A DNA stretch of 64,000 bases. It comes from Proteus appendicitidis (GTDB lineage: Bacteria > Pseudomonadota > Gammaproteobacteria > Enterobacterales > Enterobacteriaceae). The notes below the pieces were generated by a model that worked only from the letters and a program-made list of their open reading frames with translations, was not told where the DNA came from and did not search any database. Below are positions 1 to 9,134 of this stretch, piece by piece. Numbering within the stretch: position 1 is the first letter of the stretch; each line of letters starts with the position of its first letter. The stretch lies in contig NZ_CP127389.1 in NCBI RefSeq assembly GCF_030271835.1, forward strand, positions 558,001 through 622,000, read 5' to 3'. The position numbers were made by a program, and so were the translations under genes.

Positions 1-1300
1 TATTGACATCGGGCTGGATAAAGCCGCTTTTCTACATGCTTCTGATATTATGCCTCACACTGAATGTATTGCAGGTGAAGAGCAGAAAAAATTTAATGTT
101 CGTGATATTGCGCAACTGGTGCATCAAGGACAAGACTTAATTGTACAAGTGGTTAAAGATCCATTAGGAACAAAAGGCGCTCGCCTTACCACCGATATTA
201 CATTACCTTCTCGCTATTTAGTGTTTATGCCGGGTGCCTCTCATGTCGGCGTTTCTCAGCGAATTGACAGTGAAGAAGAGCGTGAACGTTTAAAGCTACT
301 CGTTGAAGAGTATTGCGATGAAAATGGTGGTTTTATTATTCGTACTGCCGCTGAAGGCGTTGGTGAGCATGAAATTAAGCAAGATGCTGCTTTTCTTAAA
401 CGCCTGTGGAATAAAATCATTGAGCGTAAAAAAAGAAATAAAACCCGTATTCAAATTTATGGTGAATTAGCGTTAGCGCAGCGTATTTTACGTGATTTTG
501 CAAGCTCTGAATTAGATAGCATACGGGTTGATTCTAAATTAACTTACAATCAACTACAGGAATTTATTGGTGAATATATTCCTGAATTAACCGCTAAACT
601 TGAATTGCATCAAGGGAATCAGCCTATTTTTGATCTCTATGGTGTAGAAAGTGAAATTCAACGGGCTTTAGAGCGTAAAGTTGAATTGAAATCAGGCGGT
701 TATCTGATTATCGATCAAACTGAAGCGATGACCACTATTGATATCAATACAGGGGCATTTGTTGGTCATCGAAATTTAGAAGAAACGATTTTCAATACTA
801 ATATAGAAGCAAGCCAAGCCATTGCTCGTCAATTACGGTTACGTAATTTAGGCGGTATCATTATTATTGACTTTATTGATATGAATAATGATGAACATAA
901 ACGCAGAGTATTAGCATCACTTGAACAAGCGTTAAGTAAAGATAGAGTGAAAACAACGATTAATGGCTTCTCTCAGCTTGGCTTAGTAGAAATGACACGT
1001 AAAAGAACGCGAGAAAGCCTTGAACATGTGCTTTGTGATGACTGCCCAACTTGCCAAGGGCGAGGTACGGTAAAATCAGTTGAAACAGTTTGTTATGAGA
1101 TTTTACGTGAAATAGTGCGTGTGCATAAAACGATTGATGCAGATCGCTTCTTAGTTTACGCCTCTTCAGCAGTAGCCGAAGCATTAAAAGGCGATGAATC
1201 ACATGCATTAGCAGAGGTTGAAATTTTTGTCGGTAAACAAGTGAAAGTGCAAACTGAGCTACTCTATAGTCAGGAGCAATTTGACGTGGTGATGATGTAA
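1..1300 (+). CDS. rng: Ribonuclease G (5' end outside window)
   Basis: RNase E/G-family endoribonuclease that matures the 5' end of 16S rRNA and degrades some mRNAs. The reading frame is open from base 2, before the first internal Met at 50, and the first residues (IDIGLDKAAFLHASDIMPH) match the RNase G N-terminal S1-like region, so only a short N-terminal part is missing. Visible are the acidic catalytic segments (TTIDINTGAFVG; GGIIIIDFIDM) and the zinc-link cysteines (CDDCPTCQGRGT). It lies 45 bases before yhdP on the same strand, the usual rng-yhdP order. Identification is by family resemblance and is secure. Confidence 0.95.
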   Translation, partial: IDIGLDKAAFLHASDIMPHTECIAGEEQKKFNVRDIAQLVHQGQDLIVQVVKDPLGTKGARLTTDITLPSRYLVFMPGASHVGVSQRIDSEEERERLKLLVEEYCDENGGFIIRTAAEGVGEHEIKQDAAFLKRLWNKIIERKKRNKTRIQIYGELALAQRILRDFASSELDSIRVDSKLTYNQLQEFIGEYIPELTAKLELHQGNQPIFDLYGVESEIQRALERKVELKSGGYLIIDQTEAMTTIDINTGAFVGHRNLEETIFNTNIEASQAIARQLRLRNLGGIIIIDFIDMNNDEHKRRVLASLEQALSKDRVKTTINGFSQLGLVEMTRKRTRESLEHVLCDDCPTCQGRGTVKSVETVCYEILREIVRVHKTIDADRFLVYASSAVAEALKGDESHALAEVEIFVGKQVKVQTELLYSQEQFDVVMM

Positions 1301-1345
1301 TGGATTCGCCTTCCTAATGAATATGATGGCAGAAAGGAGACAAAA

Positions 1346-4300
1346 ATGAAGCGGCTGCCTAAATACCTGTTAGTGATAACAGTTTTTTGCCTCATCGTTT
1401 TTGCCTTGGTATTAAGCGGATTTCGCTACTTTCTGCCACGCTTAGATAGTTATCGTCCTGAAATAGAATCGTATTTAACGAAGCAACTCAATAGCCCTGT
1501 CTCAATGACAAAGATCATAGGGGAGTGGCAAAATTTTGGCCCCGATATTCAAGTAGAAGGGCTGAATATTACCAATAAAGATGTGAACGTAACGGCAGAA
1601 AAAGTCACTTTTTCTTTTGACGTTTGGCGTTCATTATTCGCTTTCCGTCTTCATTTTCGTGAACTGACCTTTGAACAGTTATATGTTAATTACCATAGCC
1701 CTATTTTTACTGGGCAAAGTGGGGATATAACGTTAACTGAACCTGATGATATCTCTTCAATTTTCCTTGAGCAGTTTGACCGTTTTAAACTGATTGAAAG
1801 CCGTTTTGTTTTTTTAACCCCTTCAGGAGACACCAGTACATTACATGTGCCTGAATTGATGTGGTTAAATCAGAAAAATCGTCATCGTGCTCAAGGTGAA
1901 GTCACTCTCGATACTCCCATTAATCATTATGGGGGATTAAAAGTACGCCTTGATCTCTATACCACAGAGAAGGGGCTTATCGATAACGGTAAAGTATTTC
2001 TTACCGCAGATGATGTTGATATCTCACCTTGGCTTAGTCAGTGGGTAAAAAATAATAGTGGCGTAGGTGAAGCCAAAGCCAGTTTGTCTAACTGGATTGA
2101 CATTACTCAAGGGCGTATTACTGGAAGTCAGTTACAAATTCATCAAGGTGAAATGGACTGGAGTAGTGATGGAACCTCGCACGTACTAAATGTCGAAGAC
2201 TTAATATTACGTATGAGAAGGCAAGAAAATGGTTGGCTTGCGGATGTTCCTTATACGCGAAAAATTACCATGGATGGTGAAGAGTGGCCTGATGGTTATT
2301 TAGCCGTTCTTTATCAACCAAAAGAAAAACAGAATGATGAAGCATGGCGTATTCGTGCCAAAAATATTGAACTCGATAGGCTGTATGCCATATTGCCGTT
2401 GTTCTCTTTTTTAACGCCTGATTTTGTTCGTCAATGGCAGTATCGTCAATTTTCTGGTGTGGTTAATGATTTTGCATTAGATCTCACCCCAGAAAACTTC
2501 GAGCAAAGTGCCATTAATCTTTCTTGGAAAAATGTGAGTTGGAAGCGTTGGCAAGAGATCCCCTCGGTACAACATTTCAGCGGGCAATTAAAAGGAAGTA
2601 TGCAAGGCGGTGAACTTAACTTTGCTTTAGCCGATAGTGAAATAGATACGGGCGAATTATTTAAAGCACCGCTGAATATTGAAAAAGGGAAAGGTACAGT
2701 TTATTGGACTCATTCTGGAGATGACTTATCTCTTTGGAGTGAAGGATTAGATATTCAAGCTACATCAGCATGGGTTGCCGGTGATTTTCGTTATGAGAAA
2801 CAAGGTGAAGATCAACAACTTTCTATACTCTCAGGCGTAAGAGTCACAAATGCAGGAGATGCATGGCGTTACCTGCCTGAGGAGTATGTTGGTAAAGGGC
2901 TAACACAATATCTCTCAGATGCCATTATTGCCGGTAATATCGATAATGGAACCTTTATTTTCCATGGTAACCCCGTCGATTTTCCTTTTGATAATCACAA
3001 AGGGTGGTTCCAAGTTTATGCCCCTGTCAAACACGCAACTTTTAAATTTGATAGTGAATGGCCAGCATTATTCGATCTTGATATTAATCTAGATTTTAAA
3101 AATGATGGGTTATGGATGTCTTCTGCACAAGCGAAAGTGGGTAAAGCAACCGCCACGAATTTAAGTGCCGTGATTGAGAGCTATCGACAAGAAAAGATCT
3201 TAATTAATGCGGATATTCAAGCCACAGGCGACGAGCTGAAAGAGTATTTCTTAGACTCTCAAATGGCGAGCATTGGTCATACACTTGAAGAGCTTAATGT
3301 TGCCGGAAAAATTGACGGCACATTGAAATTAGATATTCCCTTTGGTGGTGAAGATGTGGTTGCTTCGGGGGATATTAATTTAAAAAACAATGATGTCACA
3401 TTGAATTTTATGGATACCACCTTAAAAGGTGTTAGCGGGCAATTTCGTTATCACAATGACAAACTTGAGAGTGATACATTAACGGCTAATTGGTTTGGGC
3501 AGCCTCTCGCCTTCTCATTTACCAGTCATAATAGTACGGATAATTATCAGGTCGATGTTGGCTTAAAAGGTCAATGGGATATTCAAAAAATTCAAGGCTT
3601 GCCTAGCGATATTCAGCATAAATTTAGCGGCGTATTTCCTTGGAGTGGCAACGTTAATGTTAAGATCCCCGAAAAAGGGGATGTTGATTATCAAGTCGAT
3701 TTAACCGGAAATATCAATGCATTAAGTAGTCAGCTAACAGCTCCTGAAACAGATGATTTAAAAAACTCACCGCCTATTGTGATTTCTGCAAAGGGTAACA
3801 GTGAAACTTTAACGGTGAATGCCAGTGCTGAAAAACAATGGAAATTTAATAGCCAGTGGGCATTAGGTAAGCAGTTGCGTTTATTGCAAGGTAATCTGGT
3901 GTCCTCTGGCGAGAAATTACCTGAATTGACAGCACAGCAACGCTTAACCATTTCTCTTAAAGGGCTAGAAGGTGATAAATGGTTGCCGACATTATTGGCT
4001 TTTTCGTCTTTAACACCGTCTGGAAATGATGTGAGCTTTCCTGATAATGTGCATATCAGCTTACCCGAATTAAATTTCGCAGGGCAAAAGTGGAATAATC
4101 CACAAACTGAAATCATGCGTATTAATGACGGTGTGAAATTGGCATTTTCAGGTAGTGAGTTACGAGGGGATGTGTTTATTCCTACCACGTCAGCACCTTG
4201 GCAAGTCAATATTAACTATCTCTATTTTAATGGCGCAACGTTATCTCAAGAAGAAAAACCATTAAAAATGGCAAATACTTCTGATGCGAATGCCTTGAAG

Positions 4301-5146
4301 TTTTCAGTTAAAAATATTCCCTCTATCGATTTTGAATGCCGAGAATGTTGGGTAAATGGATTACTACTTGGCAAAATTCAAGGTTCATTAAAGCAAAGGC
4401 ATGGCGCGCTATTTTTAACAGAAGGTAAGTTAGAAAATAGCAGTGGTGAGTTGTCTGTTAATGGTGAGTGGTCTGAAGATAATGCGGGCAATAATACGAC
4501 AAAGTTAATCGGCAAATTAAAAGCCGAAGAAGTTGATGAAATGGCCGCTTACTTCGGTTATATCATTCCTATTGTTCAGTCCCCACTTTCTGCTGATTTC
4601 TCATTGCAATGGCGTGATACGCCGTGGAATTTTAATCTTGCGACCTTAAATGGTGATATTAAATCTACTTTAGGCAAAGGGCGTATCGAAAAAGTGGATG
4701 TTGGGCAGGCGGGTAAATTACTGCGTCTTGTGAGTTTTGATGCGCTTTTACGTAAATTACAATTTGATTTTAGGGATACTTTCAGCGAGCATTTTGAATA
4801 TGATTCGATTAAAAGTGAAATTACGATTAATCAAGGTATTATGAATGCAGAGAGTGTTCGTGTTGATGGTGTTATTGCTGATATTGCGATAAGTGGGAAA
4901 GTGGATTTAGTTGAACGTAAAATGGATCTACAGGTTGTAGTAACACCTGAAATTTCAGCCACTGTTGGTGTTGCTACTGCATTCGCGATAAACCCAATTG
5001 CAGGCGCCGCAGTGTTTGCGGCATCAAAGGTTCTGGGGCCACTTTGGAGTAAGATTTCAGTTATCCGTTATCATGTGACCGGAACTATGGAACAACCCAA
5101 AATTGACGAAGTACTGCGTCAGCTTAAGGAGAATCAGGCGTTATGA
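1346..5146 (+). CDS. yhdP: YhdP, AsmA-like phospholipid-transport protein
   Basis: 1266-aa inner-membrane-anchored protein of the AsmA-like/TamB superfamily. In E. coli YhdP acts with TamB and YdbH in moving phospholipids across the periplasm to the outer membrane. Residues about 7-28 form one hydrophobic anchor (LLVITVFCLIVFALVLSGF); the rest is a long beta-rich periplasmic domain, and the C-terminal 200 residues carry the AsmA-like end. A good ribosome binding site (aaggag) precedes the ATG. The stop overlaps the ATG of the next gene (TTATGA), so the two are probably translationally coupled. Length agrees with the E. coli protein (about 1266 aa). Confidence 0.93.
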   Translation: MKRLPKYLLVITVFCLIVFALVLSGFRYFLPRLDSYRPEIESYLTKQLNSPVSMTKIIGEWQNFGPDIQVEGLNITNKDVNVTAEKVTFSFDVWRSLFAFRLHFRELTFEQLYVNYHSPIFTGQSGDITLTEPDDISSIFLEQFDRFKLIESRFVFLTPSGDTSTLHVPELMWLNQKNRHRAQGEVTLDTPINHYGGLKVRLDLYTTEKGLIDNGKVFLTADDVDISPWLSQWVKNNSGVGEAKASLSNWIDITQGRITGSQLQIHQGEMDWSSDGTSHVLNVEDLILRMRRQENGWLADVPYTRKITMDGEEWPDGYLAVLYQPKEKQNDEAWRIRAKNIELDRLYAILPLFSFLTPDFVRQWQYRQFSGVVNDFALDLTPENFEQSAINLSWKNVSWKRWQEIPSVQHFSGQLKGSMQGGELNFALADSEIDTGELFKAPLNIEKGKGTVYWTHSGDDLSLWSEGLDIQATSAWVAGDFRYEKQGEDQQLSILSGVRVTNAGDAWRYLPEEYVGKGLTQYLSDAIIAGNIDNGTFIFHGNPVDFPFDNHKGWFQVYAPVKHATFKFDSEWPALFDLDINLDFKNDGLWMSSAQAKVGKATATNLSAVIESYRQEKILINADIQATGDELKEYFLDSQMASIGHTLEELNVAGKIDGTLKLDIPFGGEDVVASGDINLKNNDVTLNFMDTTLKGVSGQFRYHNDKLESDTLTANWFGQPLAFSFTSHNSTDNYQVDVGLKGQWDIQKIQGLPSDIQHKFSGVFPWSGNVNVKIPEKGDVDYQVDLTGNINALSSQLTAPETDDLKNSPPIVISAKGNSETLTVNASAEKQWKFNSQWALGKQLRLLQGNLVSSGEKLPELTAQQRLTISLKGLEGDKWLPTLLAFSSLTPSGNDVSFPDNVHISLPELNFAGQKWNNPQTEIMRINDGVKLAFSGSELRGDVFIPTTSAPWQVNINYLYFNGATLSQEEKPLKMANTSDANALKFSVKNIPSIDFECRECWVNGLLLGKIQGSLKQRHGALFLTEGKLENSSGELSVNGEWSEDNAGNNTTKLIGKLKAEEVDEMAAYFGYIIPIVQSPLSADFSLQWRDTPWNFNLATLNGDIKSTLGKGRIEKVDVGQAGKLLRLVSFDALLRKLQFDFRDTFSEHFEYDSIKSEITINQGIMNAESVRVDGVIADIAISGKVDLVERKMDLQVVVTPEISATVGVATAFAINPIAGAAVFAASKVLGPLWSKISVIRYHVTGTMEQPKIDEVLRQLKENQAL

Positions 5147-6003
5147 AAAAAGTTAATGTCGCACTTTTGCAACTTTGTAGCGGTAAAAACACAAAAAATA
5201 ATCTGGCGCAAATTGAGCAACAGATTAAGCAATTACCCGATTCAGTGAAGCTTGTATTAACACCTGAAAATGCGTTACTTTTTTCGAACTCTAAAGATTA
5301 TCATAAAAATGCTGAAGTTCAGGGTGATGGACCTTTACAAAATGCTATCGCTAAAATGGCTCAGCGCTATAAAGTATGGATCTTAGTCGGTTCTATGCCA
5401 TTGATTAGCCGAGACTCCCCAGACCAAATTACGAGCAGTAGTTTGGTGTTTGATGATGAAGGTGTTATTCGTGCTCGTTATGACAAAATCCATATGTTTG
5501 ATGTCAGTATTGATGATGAGCAAGGCGAATATAACGAATCTTCTATTTATCAACGCGGTGAGCGCCTAACAGTCGTTGATACTCCAGTTGGGAAATTAGG
5601 CTTAACAATCTGTTATGATTTACGCTTCCCAGGTATTTTCCAAGCATTAAGAGAAAAAGGAGCAGAGATAATCTCTGTACCAGCGGCTTTTACCCGTTTA
5701 ACAGGGAAAGCACACTGGGAGCCTTTATTACGCGCTCGTGCCATTGAGAATCAGTGTATTATCTTAGCGCCAGCACAAGTGGGTACACATGATACGCGCC
5801 GGACTTGGGGTCATACCATGGCGATTGATGGCTGGGGGAAAGTTTTGAAAAAGAACCCTGATGCTGTTAGTGCGCTAACGTTGAATGTTGGCGTCGAAAG
5901 TTTACACGGTATGCGTGAACAGATACGGGTTGTAAAACATAACCGCTTTCGCCCGAAACTGACCCACTTAATCAAAAAAGTTAAGGATAAAGAAGAATTA
6001 TGA
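5143..6003 (+). CDS. Nitrilase-superfamily carbon-nitrogen hydrolase (Nit-like amidase)
   Basis: 286-aa cytosolic hydrolase of the nitrilase superfamily, which breaks amide or nitrile C-N bonds through a Glu-Lys-Cys triad. The triad is visible as E42 (LTPENA), K115 (YDKIHMFD) and C157 ([10 protein letters not shown]). It most resembles the Nit1/Nit2 branch, whose known members hydrolyse omega-amides such as deaminated glutathione or alpha-ketoglutaramate; the substrate here is not shown by sequence. It overlaps yhdP upstream and tldD downstream by 4 bases each, so all three are probably one transcript. E. coli lacks this gene at the equivalent yhdP-tldD junction, while some other Enterobacterales, as I recall, have it. 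Confidence 0.88.
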   Translation: MKKVNVALLQLCSGKNTKNNLAQIEQQIKQLPDSVKLVLTPENALLFSNSKDYHKNAEVQGDGPLQNAIAKMAQRYKVWILVGSMPLISRDSPDQITSSSLVFDDEGVIRARYDKIHMFDVSIDDEQGEYNESSIYQRGERLTVVDTPVGKLGLTICYDLRFPGIFQALREKGAEIISVPAAFTRLTGKAHWEPLLRARAIENQCIILAPAQVGTHDTRRTWGHTMAIDGWGKVLKKNPDAVSALTLNVGVESLHGMREQIRVVKHNRFRPKLTHLIKKVKDKEEL

Positions 6004-7445
6004 GTTTAGCTGTTGTCAGCGAAAGTCTGTTGGAAGCAAACAAACTTAGTTTAGATGATTTAGCATCAACACTAGAGCAGCTTGCACAGCGTCAAATTGA
6101 TTATGGTGATCTTTATTTTCAGTCAAGTTATCACGAGGCGTGGGTTCTCGACGATCAGATTATTAAAGATGGCTCTTACAATATTGATCAAGGTGTTGGT
6201 GTTAGAGCAATTTACGGTGAAAAAACCGGCTTTGCTTATGCCGACCAACTAACGCTTAATGCACTTAATCAAAGTGCTCATGCTGCACGAAGTATTGTTC
6301 AGGCTAAAGGTAATGGTCGTATCCATACTTTAGGTGCTATTCAACATTCTCCGCTATACAGCTTAAACGATCCTCTACAAAGCCTCTCTCGTGAAGAGAA
6401 AATTGCGCTATTGCATGAGGTAGATAAAGCTGCTCGCGCTGAAGATAAACGCGTTAAACAAGTTAATGCGTCATTAACTGGTGTTTATGAGCATGTGCTT
6501 GTTGCAGCAACCGATGGCACGTTAGCCGCCGATGTGCGTCCTTTAGTTCGCCTTTCAGTGAGTGTGCTGGTGGAAGAAGATGGCAAACGTGAGCGTGGCG
6601 CAAGTGGTGGCGGTGGTCGTTTTGGTTATGATTACTTCCTCATTAAAGTCGATGGTGAAAGCCACGCTATCACTTATGCGCGTGAAGCGGTGCGTATGGC
6701 GTTGGTGAATTTATCTGCAATTGCGGCACCAGCGGGAACAATGCCTGTGGTCTTAGGTGCAGGCTGGCCGGGAGTGTTGTTGCATGAAGCCGTGGGTCAT
6801 GGTTTAGAAGGTGATTTTAACTGTCGTGAAACCTCTGTATTTTCAGGTCGTCTTGGTGAGAAAGTCACTTCGGAGCTTTGTACGATTGTTGATGATGGCA
6901 CCATTGAAGGTCGCCGTGGCTCTGTGGCTATTGATGACGAAGGTGTCCCAGGTCAATACAATGTCTTAATCGAAAACGGCATCTTAAAAGGCTATATGCA
7001 AGATAAGATGAACGCACGTTTGATGGGGGTTGCGCCAACGGGAAATGGTCGTCGTGAGTCTTATGCGCATCTTCCTATGCCTCGTATGACAAACACTTAC
7101 ATGTTAGCCGGTAAGTCTTCACCAGAAGAGATTATTGCTAGTGTTGATCGCGGTATTTACGCGCCAAACTTTGGTGGTGGTCAGGTTGATATCACATCGG
7201 GTAAATTTGTTTTTTCAACCTCAGAAGCTTATTTAATCGAGAATGGAAAAATAACTAAACCAATTAAAGGGGCAACGCTGATTGGTTCAGGTATTGAGGC
7301 CATGCAACAGGTTTCTATGGTAGGTAATGATCTCGCTTTAGATAAAGGGGTTGGCGTTTGTGGTAAAGAAGGACAAAGCCTACCTGTTGGTGTAGGTCAA
7401 CCAACGTTGAAGCTTGATAAGATCACCGTAGGCGGTACAGCTTAA
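6000..7445 (+). CDS. tldD: TldD, metalloprotease subunit
   Basis: 481-aa subunit of the TldD/TldE heterodimeric zinc protease, known to degrade the CcdA antitoxin and to process microcin B17 by trimming unfolded peptides. The zinc-binding HExxxH motif is H262-E263-A-V-G-H267. TldE is encoded 1.7 kb downstream (9135-10463), unlike E. coli where the two genes are far apart. The ATG overlaps the stop of the hydrolase before it. A clear rho-independent terminator follows. Length matches E. coli TldD (481 aa). Confidence 0.96.
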   Translation: MSLAVVSESLLEANKLSLDDLASTLEQLAQRQIDYGDLYFQSSYHEAWVLDDQIIKDGSYNIDQGVGVRAIYGEKTGFAYADQLTLNALNQSAHAARSIVQAKGNGRIHTLGAIQHSPLYSLNDPLQSLSREEKIALLHEVDKAARAEDKRVKQVNASLTGVYEHVLVAATDGTLAADVRPLVRLSVSVLVEEDGKRERGASGGGGRFGYDYFLIKVDGESHAITYAREAVRMALVNLSAIAAPAGTMPVVLGAGWPGVLLHEAVGHGLEGDFNCRETSVFSGRLGEKVTSELCTIVDDGTIEGRRGSVAIDDEGVPGQYNVLIENGILKGYMQDKMNARLMGVAPTGNGRRESYAHLPMPRMTNTYMLAGKSSPEEIIASVDRGIYAPNFGGGQVDITSGKFVFSTSEAYLIENGKITKPIKGATLIGSGIEAMQQVSMVGNDLALDKGVGVCGKEGQSLPVGVGQPTLKLDKITVGGTA

Positions 7446-7477
7446 TTATCGCTATCGTTATTTGTAAGTATCTATTG

Positions 7478-7503
7478 AACTCCATCTTTTGATGGAGTTT
7501 TTT
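7478..7503 (+). terminator. Rho-independent terminator of the yhdP-tldD operon
   Basis: A 9-bp perfect stem (AACTCCATC / GATGGAGTT) with a tttt loop is followed by a T run, 33 bases after the tldD stop. It separates the operon from the ribonuclease gene. Confidence 0.85.
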
Positions 7504-7531
7504 ATCTCAGCGACAGTAAAGGTGCTAATTT

Positions 7532-8032
7532 ATGGGTAAACGTTTATTACCAGTTATTATTGTTATTGCGGTTTTATTTGGTGTTCTTTATAAAGGTTTA
7601 TTGCCTGAAACCAAAGCGCCAACGTCTTCATCCTTAGCGCCTATTCCGACATCACCAAGTAATAACACCAATAAACCCGCACAAACTCCACTGTCCATTG
7701 ATGAGAAAACGCAAACCAATGCAGTAGCTAGCTATTTGCAACGTTATCAACAGTTGCCAGATTTTTATCTCACTAAAAAACAGGCTAGAGAGCAAGGCTG
7801 GAATGCGAAAGAAGGTAACTTATGTGAAGTTTTACCGGGAAGAGCAATTGGTGGCGATCGCTTTATGGATCGTGAAAAGCAGTTACCAAAAGAAGCTGGA
7901 CGTCAGTGGTATGAAGCGGATGTAAATTATCAGTGTGGTCGTCGTGGCAGTGACAGATTGCTCTATTCGAATGATGGGCTGATTTATGTTACCACTGATC
8001 ATTATCGTACAATGACAAAGGTTGCACCTTAA
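7532..8032 (+). CDS. Barnase-type ribonuclease, exported or membrane-anchored
   Basis: 166-aa protein whose last ~104 residues align without gaps to Bacillus barnase (guanyl-preferring RNase), with an offset of 55 residues. Catalytic residues are kept: E128 (barnase E73), R138 (R83), R142 (R87), H157 (H102) and K82 (K27). The N-terminus is a hydrophobic segment (residues 5-23) without an obvious cleavage site, followed by a Pro/Ser/Thr/Asn-rich linker to about residue 55, so the enzyme is probably secreted or anchored with its domain in the periplasm. Two cysteines, C98 and C135, fall at barnase positions 43 and 80 and could form a disulfide there. The stop overlaps the start of the barstar gene. 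The ribosome site (aaaggtg) is modest. The biological target is unknown. Confidence 0.92.
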   Translation: MGKRLLPVIIVIAVLFGVLYKGLLPETKAPTSSSLAPIPTSPSNNTNKPAQTPLSIDEKTQTNAVASYLQRYQQLPDFYLTKKQAREQGWNAKEGNLCEVLPGRAIGGDRFMDREKQLPKEAGRQWYEADVNYQCGRRGSDRLLYSNDGLIYVTTDHYRTMTKVAP

Positions 8033-8313
8033 TGAAACAGGTTATCTTCAATTTTAAAACACTGGCAGATAGAGACGCCTTTTATCACGAATTTGCACAG
8101 CAATTTCAGTTAGATGATAAATTTGGCGATAACCTAGATGCACTATGGGATGCGTTATTGGGTGGAATAGAATTGCCGGTCAGTATTGTTTTCAAGCATT
8201 TACCGCACCATTCCCGTGATTTTCAACCTTTGGTGGAATTGATGCAAGAAGCACAAAGGGAGCTTGGTAAAGACGTTTTAAGCTTTCATTGTGAGCATAA
8301 AACACAAAAGTAA
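8032..8313 (+). CDS. Barstar-family ribonuclease inhibitor
   Basis: 93-aa barstar homologue that should bind and block the ribonuclease encoded just upstream, protecting the cytoplasm. The inhibitory helix is clear (FGDNLDALWD): D36 and D40 match barstar D35 and D39, which contact the barnase active site. Barstar Y29-Y30 are K30-F31 here. The ATG shares a base with the ribonuclease stop (TAATG), so the two are coupled. E. coli YhcO is a barstar-family protein near tldD without a partner ribonuclease; this appears to be the complete form of that locus. Confidence 0.92.
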   Translation: MKQVIFNFKTLADRDAFYHEFAQQFQLDDKFGDNLDALWDALLGGIELPVSIVFKHLPHHSRDFQPLVELMQEAQRELGKDVLSFHCEHKTQK

Positions 8314-8332
8314 TTTAGAGTAGAAAATACGC

Positions 8333-8375
8333 CCTGAAAATCGCAGTGAGGCTGAATTGACACTGCGTTTTCAGG
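8333..8375. terminator. Bidirectional stem-loop between barstar and darP
   Basis: A long inverted repeat (CCTGAAAA-T-CGCAGTG against CACTGCGTTTTCAGG, one bulged T, 12-base loop) lies between two convergent genes, 20 bases after the barstar stop and 12 before the darP stop. There is no strong T run on either side, so efficiency is uncertain. Confidence 0.6.
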
Positions 8376-8386
8376 ATGATCAGGTT

Positions 8387-8947
8387 TTATGCTGATTCTG
8401 ATAAATCTTTTAGATATTGAAATAGTAAGCGGAATGATTTTGGCGGTTTATTCGCTTCTTTTTCTTTTTTCGTATTACGGATAAGTGTGCGTAATTGTTG
8501 GCGATCAGCCATTGGATAAAGCGCAACGACTTCTTCAATTACTTCATTGCCACCTTCAACAAGGCGAATTCGCAGATCTTCAAGTTTATGTAACACTAAG
8601 ATCTGTTGGTTGTGGCGGTTTTTTAGTTTATCAAGCGCTTGGCGGATCGGATCTTCGTCCACATTGCGCAGTAGTTTTCCAATATACTGAATTTGGCGGC
8701 GGCGTGCTTCACGCTGTACTTTCTGTGCTAATTGAATAGAGGATAATAATTTCTCATCTAATGGTACACGTTCTAATTCTTGTGCACTTAATTCAACTAA
8801 TTCAGTACCCAGTTTTTTGAGTGCTTCAGCATCACGTTTAATTTCGCTTTTGCTGACCCAGATAATTTCGTCCTCTTCTTCCTCTTCTGACGAGGTATCG
8901 TCAAATTCAGGATTGAGGTAATGCCACTCTTCAGGCTGCTTTGCCAT
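8387..8947 (-). CDS. darP: DarP/YjgA, 50S ribosome assembly factor
   Basis: 186-aa acidic-then-basic protein of the YjgA family, which associates with late 50S ribosomal precursors. The conserved core is plain ([48 protein letters not shown]). A longer frame reaches 9022, but the family N-terminus begins MAKQPEEW, so the start is placed at 8947, with a ribosome site (cagga) upstream. The N-terminus is rich in Asp/Glu (about residues 12-25), as usual. It is divergent from pmbA, the same neighbour it has in E. coli. Confidence 0.93.
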   Translation of the reverse strand: MAKQPEEWHYLNPEFDDTSSEEEEEDEIIWVSKSEIKRDAEALKKLGTELVELSAQELERVPLDEKLLSSIQLAQKVQREARRRQIQYIGKLLRNVDEDPIRQALDKLKNRHNQQILVLHKLEDLRIRLVEGGNEVIEEVVALYPMADRQQLRTLIRNTKKEKEANKPPKSFRLLFQYLKDLSESA

Positions 8948-9134
8948 AATAAAAATTCCTGTTGCAGAGTTAGCCGGGAGTGTGATTTGGTGAATGACCA
9001 AAAGCCCGACGGGTGATAACATTCATATATCTTCTATTGTAACTGGGAAAATCGCTTGTTGACCACCTGTCAATTGATTTACTTTGCTAAAAATAAGTAA
9101 AAAGTGGTGTTCTCCTTAGGAAAAATGGTTCTCA

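Noticed and set aside
3730..4209. 159-codon open frame on the minus strand inside yhdP
   Set aside because: It is fully contained in a well-matched gene on the other strand, has no ribosome site, and its protein resembles nothing known.
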